Origin: Sphingomonas sp. Leaf34
GTDB taxonomy: Bacteria > Pseudomonadota > Alphaproteobacteria > Sphingomonadales > Sphingomonadaceae
Direction: 5' to 3'
Assembly (NCBI RefSeq): GCF_001421805.1
Contig: NZ_LMLC01000001.1
Span: forward strand, 496,001-560,000
Length of the DNA stretch: 64,000 nt
In this document: piece after piece, positions 47,514 through 56,524 of the stretch
Layout: each line of letters opens with the position of its first letter
Numbering within the stretch: the stretch's first letter is position 1
Program-made: the position numbers and the translations under genes
The notes under the pieces: model-generated
What the model was told of the DNA's origin: nothing
Databases searched by the model: none
What the model saw: only the letters and a program-made list of their open reading frames with translations

Positions 47514-48548
47514 TCATGCCCATACGCGCGCGAAACGCGCGCCGAGCGCGGTCAGCAACTCATATTGGCTCATGCCCGATACTGCCGCGGCGTCCGGCAG
47601 GATGAAGTCGAATGCGATCCAGTCGCCCTCGACGACCCCCGTCGCGCCGGTCAGCGCGACCGCGACGAGATCCATCGACACGCGACCCAACACCCCGAGC
47701 GGGATGTCCGCGGCGCGGGCGGTGCCGACACCGGAAAAGCCGCGGAAATAGCCATCTGCATAGCCGAGGTTGACGATCGCGACGTCGGTGTCCGCAGGCG
47801 CGGTCCAGGTCGCGTTGTAGCCGACCGTCTCACCGGCGCGGACGCGGCGGCGCTGGAGGATCTGGGCCTTGATCGTGACCACGGGTCGGACTGCGTCGGT
47901 CAGGTCCGGGCGAGGGACACCGCCATACAGCGCCAGGCCGGGGCGGGTCAGGTCAAACGCATAGCCGTTGAGCGCGATACCGGCCGAATTGGCGAGGCTG
48001 AGCCGCCGCGCCGATGTCGCGCCCGCCAGCGCGGCGAACCGGTCGCGCTGGACCGCGTTCATCGGCACGTTTTCGTCCGCGCACGCCAAGTGGCTCATCA
48101 GCGTTTCGATCTCGAGGCCTTGCAGCAGGCCGCCGGCGATATCGTCCGCCGACACGCCGAGGCGGTTCATCCCGGTGTCGACCATGACGTCGCACGCGCC
48201 GCCGCCCGCGGCTTTCCAGCGCGCGACCTGCGTGGCGGTGTTGAGGACCGGACGGGCAAACCCCGCGCCGGCGGCGGGCATATCGTCGTCGCGGACGCCG
48301 TGCAGGACGGAGACGGTCAGTCCCAGCGGCGCGAGATCGGCGGCTTCCTGCCAGTTCGAGACGAAGAAGTCGCGGCAGCCGGCGTCGGCCAGGCGGCGGG
48401 CGACCTCGGTCGCGCCAAGGCCATAGCCATTGGCCTTGACCGCCGCGCCGCATGCCGCGGTGCCGCTCAGGCGGTCGAGCGTCCGCCAGTTCTGGACGAG
48501 GGCGTCGCCGTCGAGGCGCAGGCGTAGGGGTGCGGGAATGTCGATCAC
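47514..48548 (-). CDS. alr: Alanine racemase
   Basis: 344 residues. The pyridoxal-phosphate lysine is K38 in AAVKANGYGLG and the second catalytic base Y is in GETVGYNATW (near residue 245). HLACADENVP, LSLANSAGIAL and RPGLALYGG are family motifs. It interconverts L- and D-alanine for peptidoglycan. The start is a GTG with no strong Shine-Dalgarno. It ends base-to-base with the 2OG oxygenase gene. The protein is slightly shorter than E. coli Alr (about 359) but complete. Confidence 0.94.
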   Translation of the reverse strand: MIDIPAPLRLRLDGDALVQNWRTLDRLSGTAACGAAVKANGYGLGATEVARRLADAGCRDFFVSNWQEAADLAPLGLTVSVLHGVRDDDMPAAGAGFARPVLNTATQVARWKAAGGGACDVMVDTGMNRLGVSADDIAGGLLQGLEIETLMSHLACADENVPMNAVQRDRFAALAGATSARRLSLANSAGIALNGYAFDLTRPGLALYGGVPRPDLTDAVRPVVTIKAQILQRRRVRAGETVGYNATWTAPADTDVAIVNLGYADGYFRGFSGVGTARAADIPLGVLGRVSMDLVAVALTGATGVVEGDWIAFDFILPDAAAVSGMSQYELLTALGARFARVWA

Positions 48549-48631
48549 CCGGGGCGGGATAGTGCCCCGGGCGCGGCGCGTCGATGATCTTTCATTTGGC
48601 CTGCCACGGCCCGGCCGCCGCGTCGCCCGGC

Positions 48632-49411
48632 CTACTCGCGCTCGACACGCCCGACCGGGACCAGCAGGCGGCGGTCTCCATCGTCGAGCGGCGCGACGCG
48701 GACGCCGAACACGTGCGCGAGCGTGTCCGCGGTCATCACGTCCGCGACCGGACCGAACGCGACCACGCGACCGTCGGCGATCAGCAGCGTATCGTCCGCT
48801 GCGCGCTGCGCCTGGATGAGGTCATGGAGGACGATCACCACACCTGCCCCGCCCGCCGCGTAGGTGCGCAGCCGCGCGAGCAGGTCGATCTGGTGCGAGG
48901 GGTCGAGGCTGGCGAGCGGTTCGTCGGCGAGCAGCCAGCGTGGTTCGCCCGCCAGCACGCGCGCGAGCAGGACGCGCGCGCGTTCGCCCCCGGAGAGTTC
49001 GCCGATCGGGCGATCGGCAAGGCGCGTGGTTTCGGTGTCGTGCATTGCGCGATCAACGGCGGCGCGGTCCTGCGGTGACGGGGCAGCGTGCGCCCCGAGA
49101 TGCGGCAGGCGACCGAGCGCGACGACGTCGCGCGCAACGATGTTCCAGTGCACCGTCGCGTCCTGCGGGAGGTAGCCGATCGCACGCGCGCGCGCACGCG
49201 GGTCCATCGTCGCGACGTCCTGCGTGTCGAGCCGGACGCTGCCCGCGCTCAGACCGATGAGCGCGGCGGCGGCTTTGACCAGCGTGCTCTTGCCCGCGCC
49301 GTTGGGGCCGAGAATTGCGGTGACGCGGCCGGGGCGGAGATGCGCCGACACGTCTTGGAGCACGGTGCGCTTGCCGAGCCTCACGTGTAGCGCGTCGACG
49401 ATCAGATCCAT
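48632..49411 (-). CDS. btuD: Cobalamin ABC transporter ATP-binding protein BtuD-like
   Basis: 259 residues from the ATG at 49411. Walker A is GPNGAGKS (35-42), signature GELSGGERARVLLAR, Walker B LLADEPLASLD, with the switch histidine in VLHDL. It energises uptake by BtuC. It overlaps the end of btuC by 10 bp and is the last gene of the riboswitch-led operon. The family also includes ferric-siderophore and haem importers; B12 specificity rests on the riboswitch. The frame to 50395 continues antisense to btuC and is not coding. Confidence 0.9.
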   Translation of the reverse strand: MDLIVDALHVRLGKRTVLQDVSAHLRPGRVTAILGPNGAGKSTLVKAAAALIGLSAGSVRLDTQDVATMDPRARARAIGYLPQDATVHWNIVARDVVALGRLPHLGAHAAPSPQDRAAVDRAMHDTETTRLADRPIGELSGGERARVLLARVLAGEPRWLLADEPLASLDPSHQIDLLARLRTYAAGGAGVVIVLHDLIQAQRAADDTLLIADGRVVAFGPVADVMTADTLAHVFGVRVAPLDDGDRRLLVPVGRVERE

Positions 49412-50370
49412 GCGCGGCCCCGTTCCCTGACGAGCAGGCCCAGGAAGAACGGCGCGCCGATCATCGCCATCGCGACGCCGAGCCGCACTTCGCCCGCGCC
49501 GGGTGCGAGCCGGACAAGGCTGTCCGCGGCAAGCACCAGCGCCGCGCCCCCGAGCGCGGAGGGCAGCAGCAAGGCGCTCGGGCGGTGGCCGAAGATCGGT
49601 CGCAGCAGATGCGGGACGACGAGGCCGACGAAGCCGATCACGCCGGTCACCGCGACGCCCGCGCCGACGACGAGGCCGGTACCGAGCACGACCAGCCACC
49701 GCACGCGGCCCATCCGTATGCCGAGCGATCGCGCCGCGGCCTCGCCCAGCGACAGCGCATCGAGCGCGCGGCCCGTGCTTAGCAACAGGACCGCGCCGAG
49801 CAGCATCGGCGGTAGTGCCAGCTTCAGGTCGTCCCAGCCGCGATCGGTCAGCGCACCCATGATCCAGTCGACCACCTCGGCAACCGCATAGGGATTCGGC
49901 GCGATCGAGATCAGGAATGCGGTGAGCGCGCCCGCAAGGCTGGCGAGCACGGTGCCCGCGAGGATGAAGGTGATCGCGCTCGGCGAGCGCCATGTCAGCG
50001 CCGCGAGCAGCGCGACCGCGCCGCCCGCGCCGATCATCGCCGCCACGAAGATCGCGGGTCCCGAACCAAGGCCGAACACGATCGCCGCAACCGCGCCGAG
50101 CGCTGCGACCGACGACACGCCGACGACCGCCGGGTCGGCGAGCGGATTGCGGAGATAGCCTTGCAGCACCGCGCCCGACAGCCCGAGCGTCGCGCCGAGC
50201 GCGAGGCCGAGCACCGCGCGCGGCAAGCGCAGCTCGAGGATGATCCACCAGCGCGGGTCGCGCGAGAACCAAGCGTCGAGCGGCACCCAAACCTTGCCAC
50301 AGCCCAGCGACAGGCCGAACAGGACGACCAGCAACAGCGTCAGCGCGGCGAGCTTGCGTGCTCGGCTCAC
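49402..50370 (-). CDS. btuC: Cobalamin ABC transporter permease BtuC-like
   Basis: 322 residues with eight to ten membrane segments, FecCD/BtuC family. RLPRAVLGLALGATLGLSGAVLQGYLRNPLADPAVVGVSSVAALG (about 45-90) and GFVGLVVPHLLRPIFGHRPSALLLPSALGGA (about 245-275) are the signature stretches; the L-loop that contacts BtuD is in the latter. The GTG at 50370 overlaps the btuF stop as GTGA, so translation is coupled. It forms the inner-membrane channel for cobalamin (inferred from the riboswitch). Confidence 0.92.
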   Translation of the reverse strand: MSRARKLAALTLLLVVLFGLSLGCGKVWVPLDAWFSRDPRWWIILELRLPRAVLGLALGATLGLSGAVLQGYLRNPLADPAVVGVSSVAALGAVAAIVFGLGSGPAIFVAAMIGAGGAVALLAALTWRSPSAITFILAGTVLASLAGALTAFLISIAPNPYAVAEVVDWIMGALTDRGWDDLKLALPPMLLGAVLLLSTGRALDALSLGEAAARSLGIRMGRVRWLVVLGTGLVVGAGVAVTGVIGFVGLVVPHLLRPIFGHRPSALLLPSALGGAALVLAADSLVRLAPGAGEVRLGVAMAMIGAPFFLGLLVRERGRAWI

Positions 50371-51170
50371 GCGACCGTCGCCCGGATCGCGGCAAGGCGT
50401 TCGAGTGCGGGCGGGATAGTCGGGCCGCCGCAATTGATCAGGACGCGTGGGAAGACGGCGTGCGGCGTGGTCGCCAACAGGCGCTGGCGCAGCGCGGTGC
50501 CGCGGCTGGTTCGCTCGGGCGCGATCACGATCGCGGGCGGTCGGGTCACGATCGTCTCTGCCGAGAGCGTGCCGGTCTGCGTCAGGCCATAGCGCGCCGC
50601 GGCGTTGCGGAGGCCGACGCGCGTCATCATCTCGTTCAGCAACGTGCTCCCCCCGGTCGCGAGATCGCCGCTGATATACAGCAGCGCGCTCGGCGACGGA
50701 CCATCCTTGCGGCTCCAGCGGGTCAATGCGCGATCGATAGCGGCGTTGATCCGCGCGCCTCCCGCGGGCGCCCCGACGGCATCGGCGATCTGCGTGACCT
50801 GCGCCTGGCTCTCCGCGATCGAATCGGGGATGCCGACCAGCAATGTCTTCAAACCAGCCCGCGCGTAAGCCGCCTGCGTCGCGGGCGGGGTGTAGGTGCT
50901 GGCGATGACGAGATCGGGATGCAGCGCGATCACCTCCTCGGCGGTCCCGGCGGTCGTCCGGAACCGGCGCGCCACGGCGAGCGGGATCGAGGTCGCCGAC
51001 GCGTCCTGCGAATATTGGCTGATCGCGGCGATCCGCGACGCGGGCAGGATCCGCACCAGCACCGAATCCACGCAGGGATTGGTCGAGACGATCCCGCCGC
51101 CGCCGCCCGCGCCGGGGGACCGCGCGCAGCCCCCGAGCAGGAGCGCGAGGAGGATCGCCCCGCGCCTCAC
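50367..51170 (-). CDS. btuF: Cobalamin-binding periplasmic lipoprotein BtuF-like
   Basis: 267 residues. A lipoprotein signal with L-G-G-C15 anchors it, probably to the inner membrane as in many BtuF relatives. The class III binding-protein fold shows IVSTNPCVDSVLVRILPASRIAAISQYS, EEVIALHPDLVIASTYTPP and GVGIPDSIAESQAQVTQIADAVG-like segments with the long interdomain helix. It would deliver cobalamin to BtuC. The start is a GTG overlapping the btuB stop as GTGA, so it is coupled to btuB. Confidence 0.9.
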   Translation of the reverse strand: MRRGAILLALLLGGCARSPGAGGGGGIVSTNPCVDSVLVRILPASRIAAISQYSQDASATSIPLAVARRFRTTAGTAEEVIALHPDLVIASTYTPPATQAAYARAGLKTLLVGIPDSIAESQAQVTQIADAVGAPAGGARINAAIDRALTRWSRKDGPSPSALLYISGDLATGGSTLLNEMMTRVGLRNAAARYGLTQTGTLSAETIVTRPPAIVIAPERTSRGTALRQRLLATTPHAVFPRVLINCGGPTIPPALERLAAIRATVA

Positions 51171-53044
51171 TTCAGCCGCAACCGCACGCCGCCATACGCC
51201 GCCCGGCCGTAATTCCCGTAGCCCGCGATCGTCTGATACCGCGAGTCGGTGAGGTTATCGACGCGGCCGTAGAGCGCGATCTGGTCGTTGATCGGCAGCT
51301 CCGCGCGAACGCTGGCGAGCGCATAACCGTCGAGGCGCGTCGCGTTGGCGGCGTCGTCGAAGCTGTCGCCGACCATCGTCACGGTACCGCCGACGGACAG
51401 GCCGAACGCGAACCGATAGTCCGCGTCGACGCTCGCGGTCTGCTTGGGACGGCGCGCGAGATCCTTGCCGAAATCGTCGCCGATCGAACGGTTCTCGGTG
51501 TCGATATAGCTATAGTTCGCGGTCAGCGTCAGCGCATCGACCGGGCGCACCGCGAGCGTAAATTCGACGCCGTCCGCCTCGGCGCGGGCAACGTTGTCGT
51601 ATACGCCGAACGGCCGGTCAACGCACTCGACCGCGATGCAATCGCGGAAATCGATCTGGTTGCGCGTACGGCGGTTGAAATAGGTCACCCCGACGCGTGC
51701 GCGATTGCCGAGAAACGCCTGCTCGACGCCGACGTCGAAGTTGCGTGCCGTCTCCGGATCGAGGTCGCCATTCCCGTATTCGGAGAAGAGCTGGTACAAG
51801 GTCGGCGCCTTGAAGCCCTCGCCATAGCTCGCACGCACCGTCGTCCCCGTGCGCAGCGCCAGCGCCGCATTCGCGCCGAACGTCGTGTGATTGCCGAAAT
51901 CCTCGTGGTCGTCGTTACGGACGCCGCCGGTCAGCGTGAGGATATCGATCGGCTTGACGATCAGCTGGCCGTACACGCTGGTGATGCCGGTATCGGCATA
52001 GCTGAAGCCGTCATTGTAGCGGCTGTTCTCGCGCTCGACACCCGCGACGACGCGGACCTGGTCGAGCGGACGGAAGTCGCCCTGATATTCGTAACGCTCG
52101 CTGCGGCCGCGACCGAGGAACGACACGTCGCCGCCCGGCTGCGAGAAATTGTCGCGGTTGATGTCGGCGATCGTGAACGCGACGCGGTTGTTGAACCGGC
52201 CATCGGCGAAGTTCGCGTGCAGGCCGGCATAGCCATAGAGTTCCTGCGTGGTGCCATAGGCGGCACTGTCCGCGACCACGAACGTATTCGGGTCGAACCC
52301 GTCGTCGATGTCGACGCGGCTGTCCGCGAAATAGCCGCGCAGGTCGAGGCCGATGCCCGGCGCGAACTCGACGCCCAGCCGCCCCGTCGCACCGTACTGG
52401 CGATATCCATCGCGCTCGGTGCCGCTTGCCGCGGACGAGATGCCGTCGCTGCGCAGGTAGCCGCCGGTCAGCGAGCCCGATACCGGGCCCTTCGCGCCCG
52501 ACACGCCCGCGCTCGCGAACACACTGTCCGCATAGCCATATTCGGCGTTGGCGCGCGCCTGCAAACCCTCGGTCGGCGCGGCGGTGATGATATTGACGAC
52601 ACCGCCGATCGCCTGGCTGCCCCATGGCACCGAGTTCGGTCCGCGCAACACCTCGATCCGCTCGACCGAGCTCGACAGGAGATTGCCGAAGTTGAAGCCG
52701 CCGCCGGTCGACGACGGATCGTTGACGCGGACGCCGTCGATTACGACCAGAGTCTGGTCCGCCTCGGCGCCGCGGATGCGGACGCCGGTCAGCGCGCCGA
52801 CCGTGCCGTTGCGCGTGACGGTGACGCCAGGCGTGGTCGCGAGCAGATCGGATACCACGGTGGTCTGCCGGCGCTCGATCTCGGCGCGGTCGATCACCGT
52901 GACGGCTTGGCCGATTTCGCTCAGCGGTTGCGCGGCGCGGCTCGCGGTGACGACGATGTCCGAGGCATCGCTATCGGGAATCGTCTGGGCGTTTGCCGGT
53001 GCCGCGATCGTCGCGGCGCCCAGGAGGAGGAAGAACTTCGTCAT
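51167..53044 (-). CDS. btuB: TonB-dependent cobalamin receptor BtuB
   Basis: 625 residues from the ATG at 53044. A signal peptide ends NAQT (about residue 21), the TonB box is DIVVTASR (about 28-36), and the plug contains GVTVTRNGTVGALTGVRIRGAEADQTLVVIDGVRVNDPS and LRGPNSVPWGSQAIGGVVNIIT. The barrel ends NYGRAAYGGVRLRLK. BtuB carries cobalamin across the outer membrane using TonB. An AGGA site lies eight bases upstream. The leader has a cobalamin riboswitch. The annotation rests on the riboswitch, size and gene order. Confidence 0.94.
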   Translation of the reverse strand: MTKFFLLLGAATIAAPANAQTIPDSDASDIVVTASRAAQPLSEIGQAVTVIDRAEIERRQTTVVSDLLATTPGVTVTRNGTVGALTGVRIRGAEADQTLVVIDGVRVNDPSSTGGGFNFGNLLSSSVERIEVLRGPNSVPWGSQAIGGVVNIITAAPTEGLQARANAEYGYADSVFASAGVSGAKGPVSGSLTGGYLRSDGISSAASGTERDGYRQYGATGRLGVEFAPGIGLDLRGYFADSRVDIDDGFDPNTFVVADSAAYGTTQELYGYAGLHANFADGRFNNRVAFTIADINRDNFSQPGGDVSFLGRGRSERYEYQGDFRPLDQVRVVAGVERENSRYNDGFSYADTGITSVYGQLIVKPIDILTLTGGVRNDDHEDFGNHTTFGANAALALRTGTTVRASYGEGFKAPTLYQLFSEYGNGDLDPETARNFDVGVEQAFLGNRARVGVTYFNRRTRNQIDFRDCIAVECVDRPFGVYDNVARAEADGVEFTLAVRPVDALTLTANYSYIDTENRSIGDDFGKDLARRPKQTASVDADYRFAFGLSVGGTVTMVGDSFDDAANATRLDGYALASVRAELPINDQIALYGRVDNLTDSRYQTIAGYGNYGRAAYGGVRLRLK

Positions 53045-53171
53045 CAGGCACGTCCTAACCAGAACCGCCTGCGACCATTCGCGGGGCGGCCAGACGTCTC
53101 TCGCTCGAGGGAACCCGGCTGGACCGGAGCACTCGTCCGCGCCGGACACCCGCCCGCGCAGTGGATCGACC

Positions 53172-53360
53172 GTGAGAGGCAGGTCTCCTGGCTTCCGGGT
53201 CGCCGCACCCACCCCGCCTTCCCAGGCTGAAACCCAGTGGCATCTTCGGGGTGGCCGCTATCCGGTCACAGTTGCGGGTACAGCGCCGGTCTTGCGGATG
53301 GGGTCGCACCGACCCGGCCTGCGCACCGGCTTCCCTTTTGATCCCGTCGCCGGGAACCCT
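53172..53360 (-). ncRNA. Cobalamin (B12) riboswitch
   Basis: Read on the minus strand, all the family landmarks occur in order: GGTTCCC...GATCAAAAGGGAAGCCGGTG, the CTGTACCCGCAACTGTGA block, GATGCCACTGGG, CTGGGAAGG, and the B12 box GAAGCCAGGAGACCTGCC at the 3' end. It lies about 130 bases upstream of the btuB start. The stretch before btuB has no T-run, so control is more likely at translation than by termination. High cobalamin would shut off btuB and, through coupling, btuF-C-D. Confidence 0.97.
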
Positions 53361-53371
53361 TCACGCGAATG

Positions 53372-53400
53372 GCATTAGTCGCGCGCTCTGCACGGGTCAA
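53372..53400 (-). promoter_or_regulatory. Predicted promoter of the btu operon
   Basis: On the minus strand TTGACC (53400-53395), a 17-bp spacer, and TAATGC (53377-53372). The start of transcription would be near 53365, just before the first conserved base of the riboswitch at about 53358. This tight fit supports the prediction. Confidence 0.68.
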
Positions 53401-53452
53401 CGCAGCCGATACCGCCGCAATCCTGTCCCGCGACGACGAGACTATGACGCGC

Positions 53453-55513
53453 TCAGCGCAAACCGTAACGCAGACCGACCCAGATCGTTCGCGGCGTCGC
53501 GCGCTCGACGATGTTTGCGCCGCTTATCCCCGCCTCGACCCGCTCGTTGAGGAAATTCTCGGCCCGGAACTCGGCTGTCAGCGAGCGCAGGATCGGCAGC
53601 GCCGCATAGGCATCGAGCGTCGTCGCCGGATCGAGCACGCGCGTATTCTGGTCGTCGTCGAACTGCTGGCCGATATGCCGCACCGTCAGCGACACCGCCG
53701 CCGCATCGTGTCGCCAGTCGACCGTTCCCGACACCTGGTCGCGTGGCGTCTGCGCGGGTCGCAAGCCGTCCAAGGCGGCGGTGATCCCCGAACCCTCGAC
53801 CGTCGAATTGGTGTGCGACCACGACGCCTGCACGCCCAGTCGCCCAGGGCGATACGCCGCATCCAGTTCGAAGCCGTGCGCACGGATCGCGTCGAGATTC
53901 TGGCGGACGCGATAGGTCGTCACCCCCGGCAGGATCTGTGGCGGATTGGTCGTCGTGACGTTCGCCACGGCATCCTTCAGCCGGTTATGGAAATAGGTTG
54001 CGGCGATGCTCACGCCGGGGGCCGGGGTCAGCGTCGCCCCGGCTTCGACCCCGGTCAGTCGCTCCGGCGATAATTGGGCGTTCGCCGCGGTCGCGTCGTT
54101 ACCGACCCGGAAAGGGCGATAGAGTTCGTTGAGCGTCGGCAGGCGCCAGCCGCGATAGCCCGCTGCGCGCAGCGTGATTGCCTCGACCGGCTGGTACGCC
54201 ACGCCCGCCCGGCCGGTCGTCTCGCTGCCATCGCGATCCGCGTAGCGCAGATTGGTCAACGCAGCGCCGCCCGCGAGCGGTCGTTCCGACAGATAGCCGC
54301 CATCGATCGACCACCAGTCGACCCGTGCGCCCAGACTGAACGTAAAGCTACCCGCGACGACGCTCCCATCGGCGAACGCGCCGGTTGTCGTCGTGCCCCC
54401 CCCCGCCTCGCGCCGACGCGACGGTACGGCGTTCACGAACGTATAGAGCTCCTGCGTCTTGCCGCTCACGTCGCGGATATCCGCGCCGACCCTGAGCGTG
54501 ATGTTCTCGCCCAGCGGCGGCGCGATCTCGATCCGCCCGCCGAGCCCTGTCGCCGGCGTGTTATACTGGTTCAACGACTGGGTCGCGGTCGTCCGCGCGG
54601 CATTGATACTGTTGAAGCTGCTCGCGAACGCGCGCGTCTGCAGATACGCCAGCGCCGAATAGCCCCAGGCGCCGCGGCCGATCAGGCGAAGGCTGGCATC
54701 CGCTCCCTCGCTCCTGTTGGCGGTGAAGTCGCTCCCCCGGTCGCGCCGGTCGGTGAATGCGCTCGCATTCATCTGCAATTCGGTCTTCGCATCGATCCCG
54801 ACGACCGTCCGCAGCGCGCCCGACGACTGTTCGTACGGGGCGGCACGATCGACGACCCCGCGGCTCTCCTCGACGGTCGGCGTAAAGCCGTCACCACGCG
54901 CGTACGCGCCCGATAGCGTCGCGAACCCCGATCCGCGCACCAACGCTGCCGACGCTTGCCCGTCGACCGAGTCGCGACTGCCATAGGCGACGCTGCCCTG
55001 GACCGGGGTGAGTTGATCGGGTGTCGCGCTGTCCAACTCGACCGTCCCGGCGAGCGCACCCGGCCCCTGATACCCGCTCCCGCCGCCACGCGTCACGCGG
55101 ATGCGCCCGAGCCGCCCCGTCGCATAGGCCGGAAACGCCACCCAGCCACCAAATGGATCCGCCTGCGGCACGCCGTCGAAGATCAGCAGCGCCCGGCTCG
55201 ACGCATTGCCACCGATCCCGCGCAGCGAAATGCCCTGGCTGGTCGGGTTCGCGCTCCGCGAGTCGGAGCGGCGGAACTGCTGCAACCCGGCGACGTCGGC
55301 GAGCACGCTCTCCAGCCGGTTGCTCGCATTCGCCTGGATCCGGGCGCGATCGATCGTGACGATGTCGTAGGCACGATCGCCCGGCGCATCGGCGAGCCCG
55401 CGCCCGGTCACGACGATCTCGGTGGACTCATCGGCGGCAGGTGCCACGACCGACTGCGCAAGCGCCGGACCGGAGGACGCGAGAGCGATAGCGAAAAGCG
55501 AAGGACGAATCAT
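53453..55513 (-). CDS. TonB-dependent receptor next to the btu operon
   Basis: 686 residues. A signal peptide ends GPALAQ (about residue 20), a TonB-box-like TEIVVTGRG is at 31-39, and the plug contains LRGIGGNASSRALLIFDGVPQADPFGGW. The barrel is complete and ends WVGLRYGLR. A long disordered-looking loop with GGGTTTT occurs mid-barrel. The ribosome site GGGGG precedes the ATG. It ends 53 bp before the btu promoter on the same strand, without a visible terminator; it is not under the riboswitch. The substrate is unknown; a siderophore or a corrinoid-related ligand is possible. Confidence 0.92.
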   Translation of the reverse strand: MIRPSLFAIALASSGPALAQSVVAPAADESTEIVVTGRGLADAPGDRAYDIVTIDRARIQANASNRLESVLADVAGLQQFRRSDSRSANPTSQGISLRGIGGNASSRALLIFDGVPQADPFGGWVAFPAYATGRLGRIRVTRGGGSGYQGPGALAGTVELDSATPDQLTPVQGSVAYGSRDSVDGQASAALVRGSGFATLSGAYARGDGFTPTVEESRGVVDRAAPYEQSSGALRTVVGIDAKTELQMNASAFTDRRDRGSDFTANRSEGADASLRLIGRGAWGYSALAYLQTRAFASSFNSINAARTTATQSLNQYNTPATGLGGRIEIAPPLGENITLRVGADIRDVSGKTQELYTFVNAVPSRRREAGGGTTTTGAFADGSVVAGSFTFSLGARVDWWSIDGGYLSERPLAGGAALTNLRYADRDGSETTGRAGVAYQPVEAITLRAAGYRGWRLPTLNELYRPFRVGNDATAANAQLSPERLTGVEAGATLTPAPGVSIAATYFHNRLKDAVANVTTTNPPQILPGVTTYRVRQNLDAIRAHGFELDAAYRPGRLGVQASWSHTNSTVEGSGITAALDGLRPAQTPRDQVSGTVDWRHDAAAVSLTVRHIGQQFDDDQNTRVLDPATTLDAYAALPILRSLTAEFRAENFLNERVEAGISGANIVERATPRTIWVGLRYGLR

Positions 55514-55636
55514 GGCCCCCGCATGACAGCTTTTCGCGATATCTGAAGGCCCGGAATAGCGTCGGCGGCAAAAAGCCCTGCTACAGGATGAGCCTAACCG
55601 GCGGAATACACACGCATCGGGATAACGAAGGGTGGC

Positions 55637-56524
55637 CTACTCCCCCGCCCATTCCTTGAGCAGCGTATAGGCAATCGCATAGGGCGGCGGCGCGACGAAC
55701 GGCCCCTCCTCCCCGCGCAACACCGCGCGTACCATTTCCCGCGGCACCCACATCGCATCCTCGAGCTCGTTCACGTCGAGCGTGATCGCGTCGTCCTCGG
55801 CCTCCGCGACGCACGCCATCATGAGCGACGACGGGAACGGCCAGGGCTGGCTGGCGACATAGCGCACCTTGCCCACGCGAACCCCCGACTCCTCCAGGAT
55901 CTCGCGCGCGACCGCTTCCTCGATCGACTCGGCCGGCTCCACGAACCCCGCGAGCGCCGAATACCGCCCCGCTGGCCAGCCCTTGCCACGCCCGAGCAAC
56001 GCTCGCCCGTCATGCTCGGCGATCATGATCACCACGGGATCGACCCGCGGGAAATGTTCGGTCGCGCAATTCGGACATTGCCGTGCCCATCCGGCGCGTA
56101 TCATCTCGGTCGGCGAGCCGCACTTCGCGCAGAATCCGTGCCGGACGTGCCAGTCGATGACGCTGCGCGCGCCCGCGTAGGTCGCCGCCTCACCCGGTGC
56201 GAGCGACGCCAGCACCGCCATCAGCGCGGGTGATCGCATCGCCGGCGCGGTATCGACCCGCATCCCCGCCAGCAATGCCGCAAAATGCGGTCGCCCGCTC
56301 TCGTCGAGCCCGAGCAGGATCGGCGCGGCATCGTCGGGCATGTCCGCCATCGACGTCCAGGCGAGATGCCCGTCATCGGTTACCCCAGGCTGCAACCCGT
56401 CCAGCACGAGCAGCCGCGCGCGCCAATCGCACGTCGCCGCTGCCAGCGCGTCCGGATCATGGCGCAACGCATCGGACCGGTCGAGCGTCCCGCCGGTAAA
56501 TCCAGGTGCCGCCATCACGCTCAT
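55637..56524 (-). CDS. nudC: NADH pyrophosphatase NudC-like
   Basis: 295 residues. The zinc ribbon is C-A-K-C and C-P-N-C (HGFCAKCGSPTEM ... ARQCPNCAT). The Nudix box GFVEPAESIEEAVAREILEESG fits G-x5-E-x7-R-E-x2-E-E-x-G, and SQPWPFPSSLM, the NudC signature, follows. It hydrolyses NAD(H) and removes NAD caps from RNA. The ATG at 56524 overlaps the serine hydrolase stop as ATGA, so it is coupled. Confidence 0.93.
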   Translation of the reverse strand: MSVMAAPGFTGGTLDRSDALRHDPDALAAATCDWRARLLVLDGLQPGVTDDGHLAWTSMADMPDDAAPILLGLDESGRPHFAALLAGMRVDTAPAMRSPALMAVLASLAPGEAATYAGARSVIDWHVRHGFCAKCGSPTEMIRAGWARQCPNCATEHFPRVDPVVIMIAEHDGRALLGRGKGWPAGRYSALAGFVEPAESIEEAVAREILEESGVRVGKVRYVASQPWPFPSSLMMACVAEAEDDAITLDVNELEDAMWVPREMVRAVLRGEEGPFVAPPPYAIAYTLLKEWAGE

